IMG/VR virus record: IMGVR_UViG_3300001920_000006
Coordinates: 1-40,904 of that record
Source: a virus
Length of the DNA stretch: 40,904 nt
Strand: one strand, 5' to 3'
The number at the start of each line of letters is the position of its first letter. Positions within the stretch are counted from its first letter, which is position 1. Below, piece by piece: positions 7,191-14,022 of this stretch. The notes under the pieces were generated by a model. It was given only the letters and a program-made list of their open reading frames with translations, ran no database searches and had not been told where the DNA came from. The position numbers and the translations under genes are program-made.

Positions 7191-7456
7191 ACGAGCCCCT
7201 CGACGTGCCGCAGGTGGCCGCGCTGCTGGCCGAAAACGCCCCGCAGGAGGACTGCGTGGCGCTGATGAAGCAGGTTGGCGCGCTGGTGCACGGCCATCCC
7301 CACGCGGTGGCCACGCTGGCGCTGTGCGGCGAGCTGGGCGTGGTGCTGGCCAGCGCCCCGCCCACGATGCGGGCGTCGCTGGCCGTGCTGATCGGCCAGA
7401 TCATCGGCCGCGCCTGCAACGACACGCTCGCCCTGCGCACCCGGGTGCTGCAATGA
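7187..7456 (+). CDS. Small early protein, unknown
   Basis: This is an 89-aa acidic-to-neutral helical protein (NEPLDVPQVAALLAENAPQ and onward) with no recognised domain. A strong GGGGAGGGG ribosome-binding site lies just before the ATG, stronger than those of its neighbours, so it may be made in larger amounts. It is coupled to genes on both sides. No function can be assigned. Confidence 0.65.
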   Translation: MNEPLDVPQVAALLAENAPQEDCVALMKQVGALVHGHPHAVATLALCGELGVVLASAPPTMRASLAVLIGQIIGRACNDTLALRTRVLQ

Positions 7457-7662
7457 CCGCCGCGCTGCGCCTGGCGCGCATCCTGCTCGCGCTGCCGCTG
7501 GCCGTGCTGGCCGTGGCGGCCATCTTCGCGGCCGCGATCGTGGGCCTGTCCGTCGCCGGCGTCCTGGGCATCGGCATCATCACCGCTGCCGCTGCCGCCC
7601 GCCTCGCCGGCGTCCCCATCCCCATCGAGCGCAGCTTGACCGAACGCAGGTGGCACGAATGA
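7453..7662 (+). CDS. Small membrane protein
   Basis: This is a 69-aa protein that is mostly hydrophobic. One segment covers residues about 8-30 (ARILLALPLAVLAVAAIFAA) and a second about 28-52. Either one long or two short membrane helices are possible. The basic C-terminal end (RSLTERRWHE) is probably cytoplasmic. It overlaps both neighbours by four bases. Similar small membrane proteins occur in early regions of transposable phages, but none was specifically recognised. A holin role is possible but unsupported, since no lysis genes adjoin it. Confidence 0.6.
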   Translation: MTAALRLARILLALPLAVLAVAAIFAAAIVGLSVAGVLGIGIITAAAAARLAGVPIPIERSLTERRWHE

Positions 7663-8615
7663 CCCCGCCGGAGATCTCCGCGGCCATCTGCAAGGCCCGG
7701 GCCGAGGCGTGGCGCGGCGCCGCCTCCCTCGTCACCGCGCTGCTCTCCACGCACGAGGACGCGGTGCCCCAGGCCGCGATCCGCGAGGTGCAGGACGCGC
7801 TGCTGCGCCGCGCCGACACGGCCGAGCACAACGCCGCCACCCTGGCGCCGACAGCGGGGGCGGCGCCCGCGGCGCCCGACGTGCCGGCGCCGGTGCAACT
7901 GATCTTTCACGGCCGATCCGTGGTCGACGACGCTCCGCCGCCGCCCGCGGCCGCGCCCTCCATCGGCCCCGGCCTCACGCGCGCCGAGGCGCCGGTCACG
8001 CTTGCGCCCGAAGCGCCGGCCCGCCTCTCGCCCGCCGGAGTGCGCGAGCGGGCGCTGCAGCTGCTGCAGGCGCGCTCGCCCGATCCGCTGTGCGCGCACG
8101 CGCTGGCCGAGGACGCCGGCGTCTCCCTCCAGTCGGCGGCGAACGCGCTGTCCGACCTGCGGCTGCGCGAACATGCCGCCCTGGTGCGTGCGACCGATGA
8201 CCTGCGCGCCCGCTACCCCGGCGTGCGCGTGGCCTACGTGCTGCCGCACCACGCGCCGGCCGAGGCTGCCGAACCGCCGTCCCAGCCGCCCCAGAGCGCA
8301 CCGCGCCGATGGGTGGGCGCGCTGGACACGCGGGTGCCGGGGGAGGATCTGCGCACGCCGGCGGAGCGGGAGACGATCCTGGCCTGGGCGCGCGCCAACA
8401 AGGTGGCGCTGCCGGACGCCGGCGACACCAAGGGCGGCTGGCTCAACCGCGCGATCCCCGCCATCAACCGCAAGCGCGTGGACCTCGGCCTGCCGGCCTT
8501 CCGGCTGATCACTACCATCCGCGACACCAGCCGCGCCGAGGCCGAGGCCATGCACCGCGCCGGCCAGGTCGGCAGCCCCACCCCGCACGCGAAGCCCGCG
8601 CAGGGCGCCGCGTGA
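7659..8615 (+). CDS. Putative DNA-binding protein with central HTH
   Basis: This is a 318-aa protein. The N-terminal helical part (1-60) is followed by a long Pro/Ala linker. A probable HTH lies at about 125-175 (VRERALQLLQARSPDPLCAH, then LAEDAGVSLQSAANALSDLR). A C-terminal domain at about 220-290 contains ERETILAWARANKVALPDAG and NRKRVDLGLPAFRL. The ATG at 7659 overlaps the upstream stop; an in-frame ATG nine bases earlier also exists. It may be an early regulator or a replication accessory protein, but no family was recognised. Confidence 0.65.
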   Translation: MTPPEISAAICKARAEAWRGAASLVTALLSTHEDAVPQAAIREVQDALLRRADTAEHNAATLAPTAGAAPAAPDVPAPVQLIFHGRSVVDDAPPPPAAAPSIGPGLTRAEAPVTLAPEAPARLSPAGVRERALQLLQARSPDPLCAHALAEDAGVSLQSAANALSDLRLREHAALVRATDDLRARYPGVRVAYVLPHHAPAEAAEPPSQPPQSAPRRWVGALDTRVPGEDLRTPAERETILAWARANKVALPDAGDTKGGWLNRAIPAINRKRVDLGLPAFRLITTIRDTSRAEAEAMHRAGQVGSPTPHAKPAQGAA

Positions 8616-9076
8616 TGGGCGCGCTGGTGGTGGCCCCGTCGCGGCAGATGGGCAAGGAGGCGGCGTGCCGCGCCGCCCTGCAGGCCGAGGCCGTCACCGC
8701 CGCGCTGCTGGCCGTCACCGACGCGCACACGGGCACGCGGGAGCTGGACGCGGCGGTGCTGCACGCGCTGGGCTGGCAGACCCAGGCGCCGGCCCCGCGC
8801 ACCCGCCAGGCCTGGCGCTGCCGCAGCCCGCTGGCGCGGCTCTGGCTGCCCATGCCCCGCATCACCGCCAGCCTGGATGCCGCGCGCGACACGGTGCCCT
8901 TCGGCTGGTCCTGGGGCGTGGGCGTGCGCGACGGCCACCCCTTCGCCTGGTGCCGCCCCGCGCGCGGCAGCGACTTCATGGAGGCCGCGCACGTCGCCGC
9001 CCCGCTGGCGCTGACGAAGGCCGCGCTGCACGGCCACCGCGCGCTGCTGATGGCCGCCCTGGCAGGTGCGGCATGA
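8615..9076 (+). CDS. Early protein, unknown
   Basis: This 153-aa protein is not recognised. The ATG at 8615 (or the GTG at 8612) overlaps the upstream stop. The middle is Arg/Trp-rich (TRQAWRCRSPLARLWLPMPR) and the latter half contains WGVGVRDGHPFAWCRP and a helical end. It looks soluble, with no signal peptide or membrane segment. Its placement directly before the DnaA domain I-like gene suggests a replication or transposition accessory role, by context only. Confidence 0.6.
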   Translation: MGALVVAPSRQMGKEAACRAALQAEAVTAALLAVTDAHTGTRELDAAVLHALGWQTQAPAPRTRQAWRCRSPLARLWLPMPRITASLDAARDTVPFGWSWGVGVRDGHPFAWCRPARGSDFMEAAHVAAPLALTKAALHGHRALLMAALAGAA

Positions 9077-9615
9077 GCGGCCAGTTCCGCCTGCCCAGCC
9101 TGTTCGGCCGCGCCCTTCCGGCGCCCCTGAAGGCCGATTTCGAGGCGTTCTGGAAGGCCTATCCGCCGCGCCGCCCCAACCCACGCGTGCAGGCCGAGGT
9201 GGCGTTCGTCGCCGCCTGCCGCCGCGCCACGCCCGCGCAGCTGGTGGCCGCCGCCGGGGCCTTCGCGGCGGAGTGCGTGGCCCGCAAGATCGACCCCGCC
9301 TACGTCCCCCACGCCGCCACCTGGCTGCGCCAGGACCGCTGGGCGGACTACCTGGCCGCGCCCGCACCCGCGGCCGAGGCGGCGGAGCCCGAGGGCCCGC
9401 TGTGGCAGCGTCTGCGCGGCCGCATCGGGGCCGACGACTACCGCGTGTGGATCGCCAAGTTGGCCATCCACGACTGGGTGGAGGGCGACCGCATCCTGCT
9501 GCGCGCGCCCAGCACCTTCCACCGCGACTACGTGCGATCGAACTTCTTGGCGCTGCTGCGCGCCGGCCTGGGCGTCAACACCGTCGGCATCCTCGGCCCG
9601 CGGGATCCCGGCTGA
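9073..9615 (+). CDS. Replication-type protein with C-terminal DnaA domain I-like module
   Basis: This is a 180-aa protein in two parts. Residues about 23-95 carry the FEAFWKAYPPRRPNP and YVPHAATWLRQDRWADYL segments found in phage replisome-organiser/primosomal proteins. Residues about 110-167 resemble DnaA domain I: LWQRLRGRIGADDYRVWIAK, then a strand-rich ILLRAPSTFHRDYVRSNF match to the W...Wi.pl...l.l.aPn.f..~~v pattern. DnaA domain I binds DnaB helicase and regulators. Together with the domain IV-like protein at 6089, the phage encodes two ends of DnaA on separate chains without the ATPase middle. It may recruit host helicase to transposition forks. Confidence 0.7.
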   Translation: MSGQFRLPSLFGRALPAPLKADFEAFWKAYPPRRPNPRVQAEVAFVAACRRATPAQLVAAAGAFAAECVARKIDPAYVPHAATWLRQDRWADYLAAPAPAAEAAEPEGPLWQRLRGRIGADDYRVWIAKLAIHDWVEGDRILLRAPSTFHRDYVRSNFLALLRAGLGVNTVGILGPRDPG

Positions 9616-10235
9616 TGGCCAACCCGAAGCTGATCGCCGCGATCCAGGCCTGCCGCCGCCAGGTGCCGGGGCTGGAGGATGACGACACCTGGCGAAGCTG
9701 GCTCAAGGGCGTCGCGGGGCAGGACAGCCTGCGCGCCATGGACGGCCGCGCGCTGGGCCGGGTGATGGACGCGCTGCACGCCGCCGGCGCCCCCCGCCGG
9801 CCCGGCGCCGGCGCGGCCGCGAAATCGCTCGCCGACAGCCCTCAGGCCCGCATGGCGCGCGGCCTGTGGATCGAGCTGGCGGACGCCGGCGCCGTGCGCG
9901 ACCGGTCGGAGAAGGCGCTCGCCAGCTTCTGCCGCCGCGTGACGGGCGTGGACCGGCTGGAATGGCTGCGCGCCGAGCAGGCGAACAAGCTGGTGGAGGC
10001 GCTGAAGGACTGGCGGAAGCGCGCCGATCAGCAGGCTGATCGGCGGACTGTGGAAGAACTGTGGGACGCGCTGATCGCCGCCGGTGCGATGAAGACCGGC
10101 GCGCACGCTCGGCTGGGGACCTGGTTGCTGAAGAACTACGGCGTCGCCGGCACCGAGCACCTGGCCACCGCCGACCTGGCCGAGGCCCGCACCCGCCTGC
10201 TGCGCTGGCTGGCGCGCGTCGAAGCGCCGCGATGA
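9615..10235 (+). CDS. gemA: GemA-like (Mu gp16, DUF1018) regulatory protein
   Basis: This is a 206-aa protein of the Mu GemA/gp16 family. GemA in Mu affects DNA supercoiling and host gene expression early in infection. Family signs are the N-terminal KLIAAIQACRRQVPGLEDDD and WRSWLKGVAGQDSLRAMDG segments and the long central and C-terminal helices (RLEWLRAEQANKLVEALKDW). It sits immediately before the Mor-like activator, the same order as in Mu and its relatives. The start is coupled through TGATG. Confidence 0.85.
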   Translation: MANPKLIAAIQACRRQVPGLEDDDTWRSWLKGVAGQDSLRAMDGRALGRVMDALHAAGAPRRPGAGAAAKSLADSPQARMARGLWIELADAGAVRDRSEKALASFCRRVTGVDRLEWLRAEQANKLVEALKDWRKRADQQADRRTVEELWDALIAAGAMKTGAHARLGTWLLKNYGVAGTEHLATADLAEARTRLLRWLARVEAPR

Positions 10236-10624
10236 CCGCACCCTGGCTTCCCAACCTGCTGCGCGAGGTGAAGGACGTGTTCGGCCTGCCGACCGCGCTG
10301 CGCCTGGCCGAGAAGCTGGGCGGCCAGTACGTGCTGCTGCCGGCGAAACCCAAGGCCCAGCACCCCGTGGCGCAGGCCGTGGGGCGGGACGTGCTGGCCT
10401 GGCTGATCGCCACCCAGGGCAAGCACACCCGCGTGGTCATCCCCCGCGCCGCCGCCGCGATGGCGGAGGCGCGCAAGGCCGAGATCCGGCGCCTGTCGGC
10501 CGAGGGGCTGACCGCCAACCAGATCGCCCAGCAGGTGGGCGTGCACGTGCGCGTCGTGGAACTGTGGCGCCGCGCCACCCCCGACCCCCGCCAGCGCGGC
10601 TTGTTCGAGGAGGATACGGCGTGA
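10232..10624 (+). CDS. mor: Mor-like middle transcription activator
   Basis: This 130-aa protein is a Mor/C family activator that turns on middle (and, through C, late) transcription in Mu-like phages. It has the family's N-terminal dimerisation half (LREVKDVFGLPTALRLAEKL then GGQYVLLPAKP) and a C-terminal HTH at about 90-125 (EIRRLSAEGLTANQIAQQVG then VHVRVVELWR). It is the last recognisable early gene; the late region begins downstream of the minus-strand block. No separate C gene is seen, so this protein may serve both steps, as in some relatives. Confidence 0.88.
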   Translation: MTAPWLPNLLREVKDVFGLPTALRLAEKLGGQYVLLPAKPKAQHPVAQAVGRDVLAWLIATQGKHTRVVIPRAAAAMAEARKAEIRRLSAEGLTANQIAQQVGVHVRVVELWRRATPDPRQRGLFEEDTA

Positions 10625-10953
10625 AACCACGCACCAAGGTCCTGCCGCCACCGACAGCCGAGGAGCGCGCGCTGGCCGCCGTCGCCGCTGCCGCGCTGCG
10701 GCGGTGGTGGGCCGAACCGTTCAGCGCCGGCAGTCCAGTGACGGCCCATGTCGACCTGACCCGACCGCGGCGCGGCGAGTGGTGGGTGACCTGGCCCGGC
10801 CTGCCGGGCTTCGTGCATGTCCGCGGCGTGGGCTACCGCCACGCGCTGCTGCCCGGCTGGGTTTACAGCCACAGCGAGATCGCCAGCGAGATGGTGCCGG
10901 ACCTCCAGGCCCTCGCCGATCGCGGCGAACGCCCGACCGTGGCGACCCGCTGA
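10621..10953 (+). CDS. Small accessory protein, unknown
   Basis: A GTG start at 10621 overlaps the mor stop and gives 110 aa. The middle contains a Trp-rich strand segment (RRGEWWVTWPGLPGFVHVRG) and a helical end (SHSEIASEMVPDLQALADRG). It was not recognised. The overlap with mor and with the next gene indicates co-transcription. It may be soluble and beta-rich. Confidence 0.55.
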   Translation: MKPRTKVLPPPTAEERALAAVAAAALRRWWAEPFSAGSPVTAHVDLTRPRRGEWWVTWPGLPGFVHVRGVGYRHALLPGWVYSHSEIASEMVPDLQALADRGERPTVATR

Positions 10954-11459
10954 TGCCGGCCTACAGCTTCCAGCAGCGCTTCGTGCCCGCCTTGCTGGCG
11001 GGGCTTGAGCCCGGGCCGTGGGTGCCGGGCATGAAGCGGATGACGATCCGCGCGCCGCGCAAGCGGGCGCCGCGGCTGGGCGCTCTGGTGCACCTGTTTG
11101 CCGGCATGCGCACACGGGACTGCCGCAAACTGGGTGCGGCGCCGTCGGTCATAGTGCTGCGCGTGGCGATCGGCTGGGGTGCTGAAGGCTTTACCGTGGG
11201 GCCGACCCGCAAGAGCTGGGTGGCCGCACCTGTCCGGCGCGCCGAACTGCCGTCTGTCCTGACTGACTTGTGGATAAAGGGGCAGCTGCACGGCGAGCAA
11301 CTCCACGCACTTGCCCAGGCCGACGGCTTCGCCGACGCGGCGGAGATGGAGGCGTTCTTCGGGCGCCACCTCAGCGTCGACCGTCCGGACCAGTGCTGGG
11401 CGGAGTTCGACCTGATCGCCTGGGCGCCGGCCGGAGGCAGCCATGCCGATCCGCGCTGA
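10953..11459 (+). CDS. PUA/ASCH-like fold protein
   Basis: This is a 168-aa protein. The pattern YSFQQRFVPALLAGLE, then KRMTIRAPRKRAPRLG, then LVHLFAGMRTRDCRKLG with a following V.V.I strand fits small phage ASCH/PUA-like proteins, which may bind RNA or modified nucleotides. The call is by pattern only. The gene contains a rare-codon stretch at 11266-11283 (Leu-Trp-Ile-Lys as TTG TGG ATA AAG) that forms a perfect DnaA box. Base use in the second half is less G+C-rich than in its neighbours. Confidence 0.6.
   Translation: MPAYSFQQRFVPALLAGLEPGPWVPGMKRMTIRAPRKRAPRLGALVHLFAGMRTRDCRKLGAAPSVIVLRVAIGWGAEGFTVGPTRKSWVAAPVRRAELPSVLTDLWIKGQLHGEQLHALAQADGFADAAEMEAFFGRHLSVDRPDQCWAEFDLIAWAPAGGSHADPR
11269..11277 (-). 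promoter_or_regulatory. Perfect consensus DnaA box
   Basis: TGTGGATAA reads TTATCCACA on the minus strand, the strongest E. coli-type DnaA box. No second perfect copy was seen by eye. In DNA this rich in G+C a chance match to a 9-mer with six A/T bases should be rare. It lies within the ASCH-like gene and forces an ATA codon. It could be a target of host DnaA or of the phage DnaA domain IV-like protein. Confidence 0.55.
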
Positions 11460-11772
11460 GAACCGGCACCTCTACCCGGCCGACTGGGCGGCGATCAGCC
11501 GGCGCATCCGGTGGGATCGCGCGCGGTCGGTGTGCGAGGGCATCCCCGGCGCGCCGGCCTGCTACGCGGTCAACGGCCTGCCGCACCCGAAAACGGGCGC
11601 GAAGGTGGTGCTGACCGTCGCCCACCTGAACCACGACCCCAGCGACTGCCGGGACGAGAACCTGCGCGCTCTGTGCCAGCCCTGCCACAACGCCTACGAC
11701 GCCGCGACGCGCCGCGCCGGCACCAAGCGCCGCCGCCGTGCGGCGCTGGGCGTGGGCGAGCTGCCGCTGTGA
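11443..11772 (+). CDS. HNH-endonuclease-like protein
   Basis: This is a 109-aa protein. RRIRWDRARSVCEGIPGAP, followed by VVLTVAHLNHDPSDCRDENL and RALCQPCHNAYDA, gives the His-Asn-His and Cys-pair arrangement (AHLNH; C..CHN) of small phage HNH nucleases. GGAGG lies upstream of the ATG, which overlaps the end of the ASCH-like gene by 17 bases in another frame. Phage HNH proteins often aid packaging or act as free-standing nucleases; here it is far from the terminase genes. Confidence 0.75.
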   Translation: MPIRAENRHLYPADWAAISRRIRWDRARSVCEGIPGAPACYAVNGLPHPKTGAKVVLTVAHLNHDPSDCRDENLRALCQPCHNAYDAATRRAGTKRRRRAALGVGELPL

Positions 11773-11793
11773 TGTCGATCGAGAAGGGAATTG

Positions 11794-12054
11794 ATGTTGA
11801 TGACCGACGCGGAAGCCAGAAACCTCCTGGAGCCCTACCGCAACGACAGGACGCTGCATCTGGATCACTTGCCGCCGCTGCCACCCGCGCTTGCGGGCAT
11901 GAGCATGGAGGATCGCCGGCAGATTGCGGCCTGGCTGGTGGCATGGGACCAAGCAGACGGCTTCATCTTCAGCGACGACAATGGCTTCAGCTTGCGACAC
12001 ATCGTCGCAGTCATTGCCGGCTTCGCCGGACCGTCGCCGTCATCGCCATCCTGA
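11794..12054 (+). CDS. Small protein of lower G+C, unknown
   Basis: This is an 86-aa frame. GAGAAGGGA at 11781-11789 suits the ATG at 11794 or 11800, with a TTG at 11791 as another option. The recognisable body is acidic and helical (SMEDRRQIAAWLVAWDQADG, then FIFSDDNGFSLRH). Base composition is visibly less G+C-rich than in the surroundings, a sign of recent acquisition. The last 112 bases overlap the nuclease gene in another frame if that gene starts at 11943. No family was recognised. Confidence 0.5.
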   Translation: MLMTDAEARNLLEPYRNDRTLHLDHLPPLPPALAGMSMEDRRQIAAWLVAWDQADGFIFSDDNGFSLRHIVAVIAGFAGPSPSSPS

Positions 12055-12395
12055 TCGCCGGCGCGGCGCACGCCCAGGAACGGGTCCGCGTGATCGACGG
12101 CGACACCGTCCGGACCCTGCGGGGCGAGGTGGTGCGGCTGCTGGACATCGACGCGCCGGAGCGTGGCCGCGGCGCGCGCTGCCCGATGGAGGCGCGCCGC
12201 GCCGAGCGCGCGGCCGAGGCGCTGGAGGAGCTGGCGGCCCGCGGCCTGGTGCTGCGTCGGGGGCGGCGCGACCGCTACGGCCGGACCCTGGCCGAGGCCC
12301 GCACGGCGGACGGCCGCAGCGTGGCCGCCGTCATGATCCTGCTGGGCCACGCCCGCCCCTACGACGGCGGCCGGCGCGCGGGGTGGTGCGGCTAG
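11943..12395 (+). CDS. Secreted staphylococcal nuclease-like (SNase) protein
   Basis: This is a thermonuclease-fold protein of about 150 aa. A probable signal peptide (RRTVAVIAILIAGAAHAQ, with cleavage after AHA) is followed by an SNase core: VRVIDGDTVRTLRGEVVRLL, then DIDAPERGRGARCPMEARR and RRGRRDRYGRTLAEARTADG. The DGDT, R.L.ID.PE and GR motifs are the expected substrate and Ca-binding elements. The only normal upstream start is the ATG at 11943, which gives an unusually long basic leader; the true start may be atypical. Export to the periplasm is inferred. It might degrade incoming DNA or host DNA. Confidence 0.8.
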   Translation: MGPSRRLHLQRRQWLQLATHRRSHCRLRRTVAVIAILIAGAAHAQERVRVIDGDTVRTLRGEVVRLLDIDAPERGRGARCPMEARRAERAAEALEELAARGLVLRRGRRDRYGRTLAEARTADGRSVAAVMILLGHARPYDGGRRAGWCG

Positions 12396-13132
12396 GGCTG
12401 ACCGCGCAGAACGGCGACCGCGATCACGGCCGCCACAATCAGCAGGCCGATGACGCCGCGCCAGTCCACGGCGTACGCCTCGCTCTGCGGGCCGCGATCC
12501 TCGGGCGTCCAGACGGACGGACGGCTGGTTGCATCCTCGAAGTAGCGCGGTGCCGGCCGGCGCATGCCCGCCACGTCGGCCGCGATGCCGCCCAGCGCCA
12601 CCAGCACCAGCCCTCCCAACCCCACCTGCCACGCCAACGCCACGCCCACCGGCGCGCAGCCGCGGAACTCGTCGCACGCATTGGCCAGGATGCTGCCGGC
12701 CCACAGCAGCGCAGCCACGCCCAGCACCTGGATCACGCGGTAGACCAGGGCCATCACCGGCGATTCTCCAGCCGATCCTTGAACACCAGCGGCGGGTCCC
12801 TCCGCTCCCGCACCGGGGCCGGCGGGCGGGCGGGTTCCGGCGGGCGCCGCCGGCAGGGTGGCAGCCACCACCAGCATCACCGCCCCGGCGGCCAGGCCGA
12901 ACAGCTGCACCGTCAGCAACCCCAGCGGCTCTGCCAGCAGGCGCGAGCCCTCGGCTGCGACGGCGCCCACGCACACCGCGAACACCAGCAGCTGCACCAC
13001 CACCGCGATGATCGCCCATTTGAACCCGGTGTGCCCGCGGCGGCGCTGCGCGACCACGCCCACCGCCACGCCGACCGCCAGCAGGATCAGCAGGTACAGC
13101 CCCTGCGGAATGGCGGTGTCGGTGGCCACCAT
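12392..13132 (-). CDS. Membrane protein(s), probably two coupled genes fused by a frame change
   Basis: As it stands the frame is open from an ATG at 13132 (AAGGAGA upstream) to 12392, giving 246 aa with about six hydrophobic segments. Codon use breaks inside the Pro/Gly/Ala linker at about 12755-12838. There the +1 frame has the normal G/C third bases and reads PPAPVRERRDPPLVFKDR and on to a stop at 12753, forming TGATG with an in-frame ATG at 12754. The likely original state is therefore two genes: an upstream three- or four-helix protein ending at 12753 and a downstream 120-aa two- or three-helix protein (12754 to 12392). A (CGGG)3 run at 12823-12834 is the likely slip site. The stop shares CTAG with the convergent nuclease gene. 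Confidence 0.6.
   Translation of the reverse strand: MVATDTAIPQGLYLLILLAVGVAVGVVAQRRRGHTGFKWAIIAVVVQLLVFAVCVGAVAAEGSRLLAEPLGLLTVQLFGLAAGAVMLVVAATLPAAPAGTRPPAGPGAGAEGPAAGVQGSAGESPVMALVYRVIQVLGVAALLWAGSILANACDEFRGCAPVGVALAWQVGLGGLVLVALGGIAADVAGMRRPAPRYFEDATSRPSVWTPEDRGPQSEAYAVDWRGVIGLLIVAAVIAVAVLRGQP
12823..12834. repeat. (CGGG)3 tetranucleotide repeat inside the membrane-protein gene
   Basis: Three tandem CGGG units lie exactly where codon bias changes frame in the minus-strand membrane gene. Loss or gain of one 4-bp unit would switch the reading frame between a single fused protein and two TGATG-coupled proteins. The repeat is short, so phase variation is only a possibility. Confidence 0.5.
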
Positions 13133-13169
13133 GGCGCGCGCTCTCCTTCGGAAGGCGGAAAGGATACCA

Positions 13170-13736
13170 TCAGCGGCCCCGGTCACGCCAGGATGCGTGC
13201 AGGTCGCACCAGTCGCCGGGAAAGAACGGCGGAAGCCGGCGATGGTCCCCGGCGCGGATCGCCGCGGCATGACGTGCGACCATCAGCGCGGACGCGGGAC
13301 AGCGAGGGTCGCCGTTGGTCAGCGCCAGGAACCACGGAAACACGCCATCGCGCCGGTGCTCCTCGATCACGGCCAGCGCCTTCTCGGTCATCACCGCGCC
13401 GTACAGGGTGCGCACCAGCAGCCGGACGCGCGCGTTGTGCGGCACGGCGTGCCAATCGGGCGGGAACGTCAGCCCCTCGCGCCGCCATTCGTGCGGCCAG
13501 ACGCCGGCGGCGTGCAGCTGCCGGGCGCAGTCCTCCAGCCAGGGCCAGCGCCAGGCGAAGTCGCCGATCGCCTCGCTCACGTCGCGTGGCATGCGCCTGG
13601 GCTCGCCGCTCCGGTCCGCTGCCTGGAAGGCGGTGCGCACCGCCTCCTTCCCCGCCTCGGGCATGTCCAGCCCGGGTGCGACCCGCGCGAAGGCGGCGCG
13701 GTGGATCTTCAGCGGGGTGCGGAAGTCGGCGGCCAT
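13170..13736 (-). CDS. Unknown 188-aa protein of the minus-strand block
   Basis: This soluble, Trp/Arg-rich helical protein is not recognised. Segments include AIGDFAWRWPWLEDCARQLH, VWPHEWRREGLTFPPDWHAV and RLLVRTLYGAVMTEKALAVI. It starts 10 bp after the zinc-ribbon-like gene ends and ends 37 bp before the membrane gene begins, so the three form one operon running against the phage structural genes. Location between early and late modules is typical of lysogeny-expressed morons. Its function could be host-directed (for example superinfection exclusion), but that is only inferred from context. Confidence 0.65.
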   Translation of the reverse strand: MAADFRTPLKIHRAAFARVAPGLDMPEAGKEAVRTAFQAADRSGEPRRMPRDVSEAIGDFAWRWPWLEDCARQLHAAGVWPHEWRREGLTFPPDWHAVPHNARVRLLVRTLYGAVMTEKALAVIEEHRRDGVFPWFLALTNGDPRCPASALMVARHAAAIRAGDHRRLPPFFPGDWCDLHASWRDRGR

Positions 13737-13746
13737 GCCGGGAACT

Positions 13747-14022
13747 CTACCGCCGCCGGATTTCCACCGGCAGGGGCACGATCAGGGCCGGGGTGGGGTG
13801 GTGGCAGGCGCGCTGGTCCTCGTTGTGGAAGGCCACCAGCTCCGCCTCGTGCGGCGCGCCGCCGCAGTGGCGGCACCGCAGGCGGTTCAGCACGTCGCTG
13901 ATGGACGTGGTGGGCGGCATCCCGCGCTCCAGCAGGTGCCAGACCGCCATCTGGGTCGACCGCCGGCACGTGCGGCAGGCGACGCTGATCCACCAGGAAC
14001 TCATCTTCCCCAGCTGCGGCAT
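13747..14022 (-). CDS. Small zinc-ribbon-like protein
   Basis: This is a 91-aa protein starting at the ATG at 14022 (MPQLGK); a second ATG at 14004 is preceded by GGGGAAG and is also possible. Two Cys pairs, C..C in ISVACRTCRRSTQM and C..C in LNRLRCRHCGGAPH, flank a helical segment with ISDVLNRLRC, a pattern seen in small zinc-binding proteins of Mu-like phages. The C-terminal tail has further His residues. It is the first gene of the minus-strand operon. A role in regulation is plausible. Confidence 0.65.
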   Translation of the reverse strand: MPQLGKMSSWWISVACRTCRRSTQMAVWHLLERGMPPTTSISDVLNRLRCRHCGGAPHEAELVAFHNEDQRACHHPTPALIVPLPVEIRRR

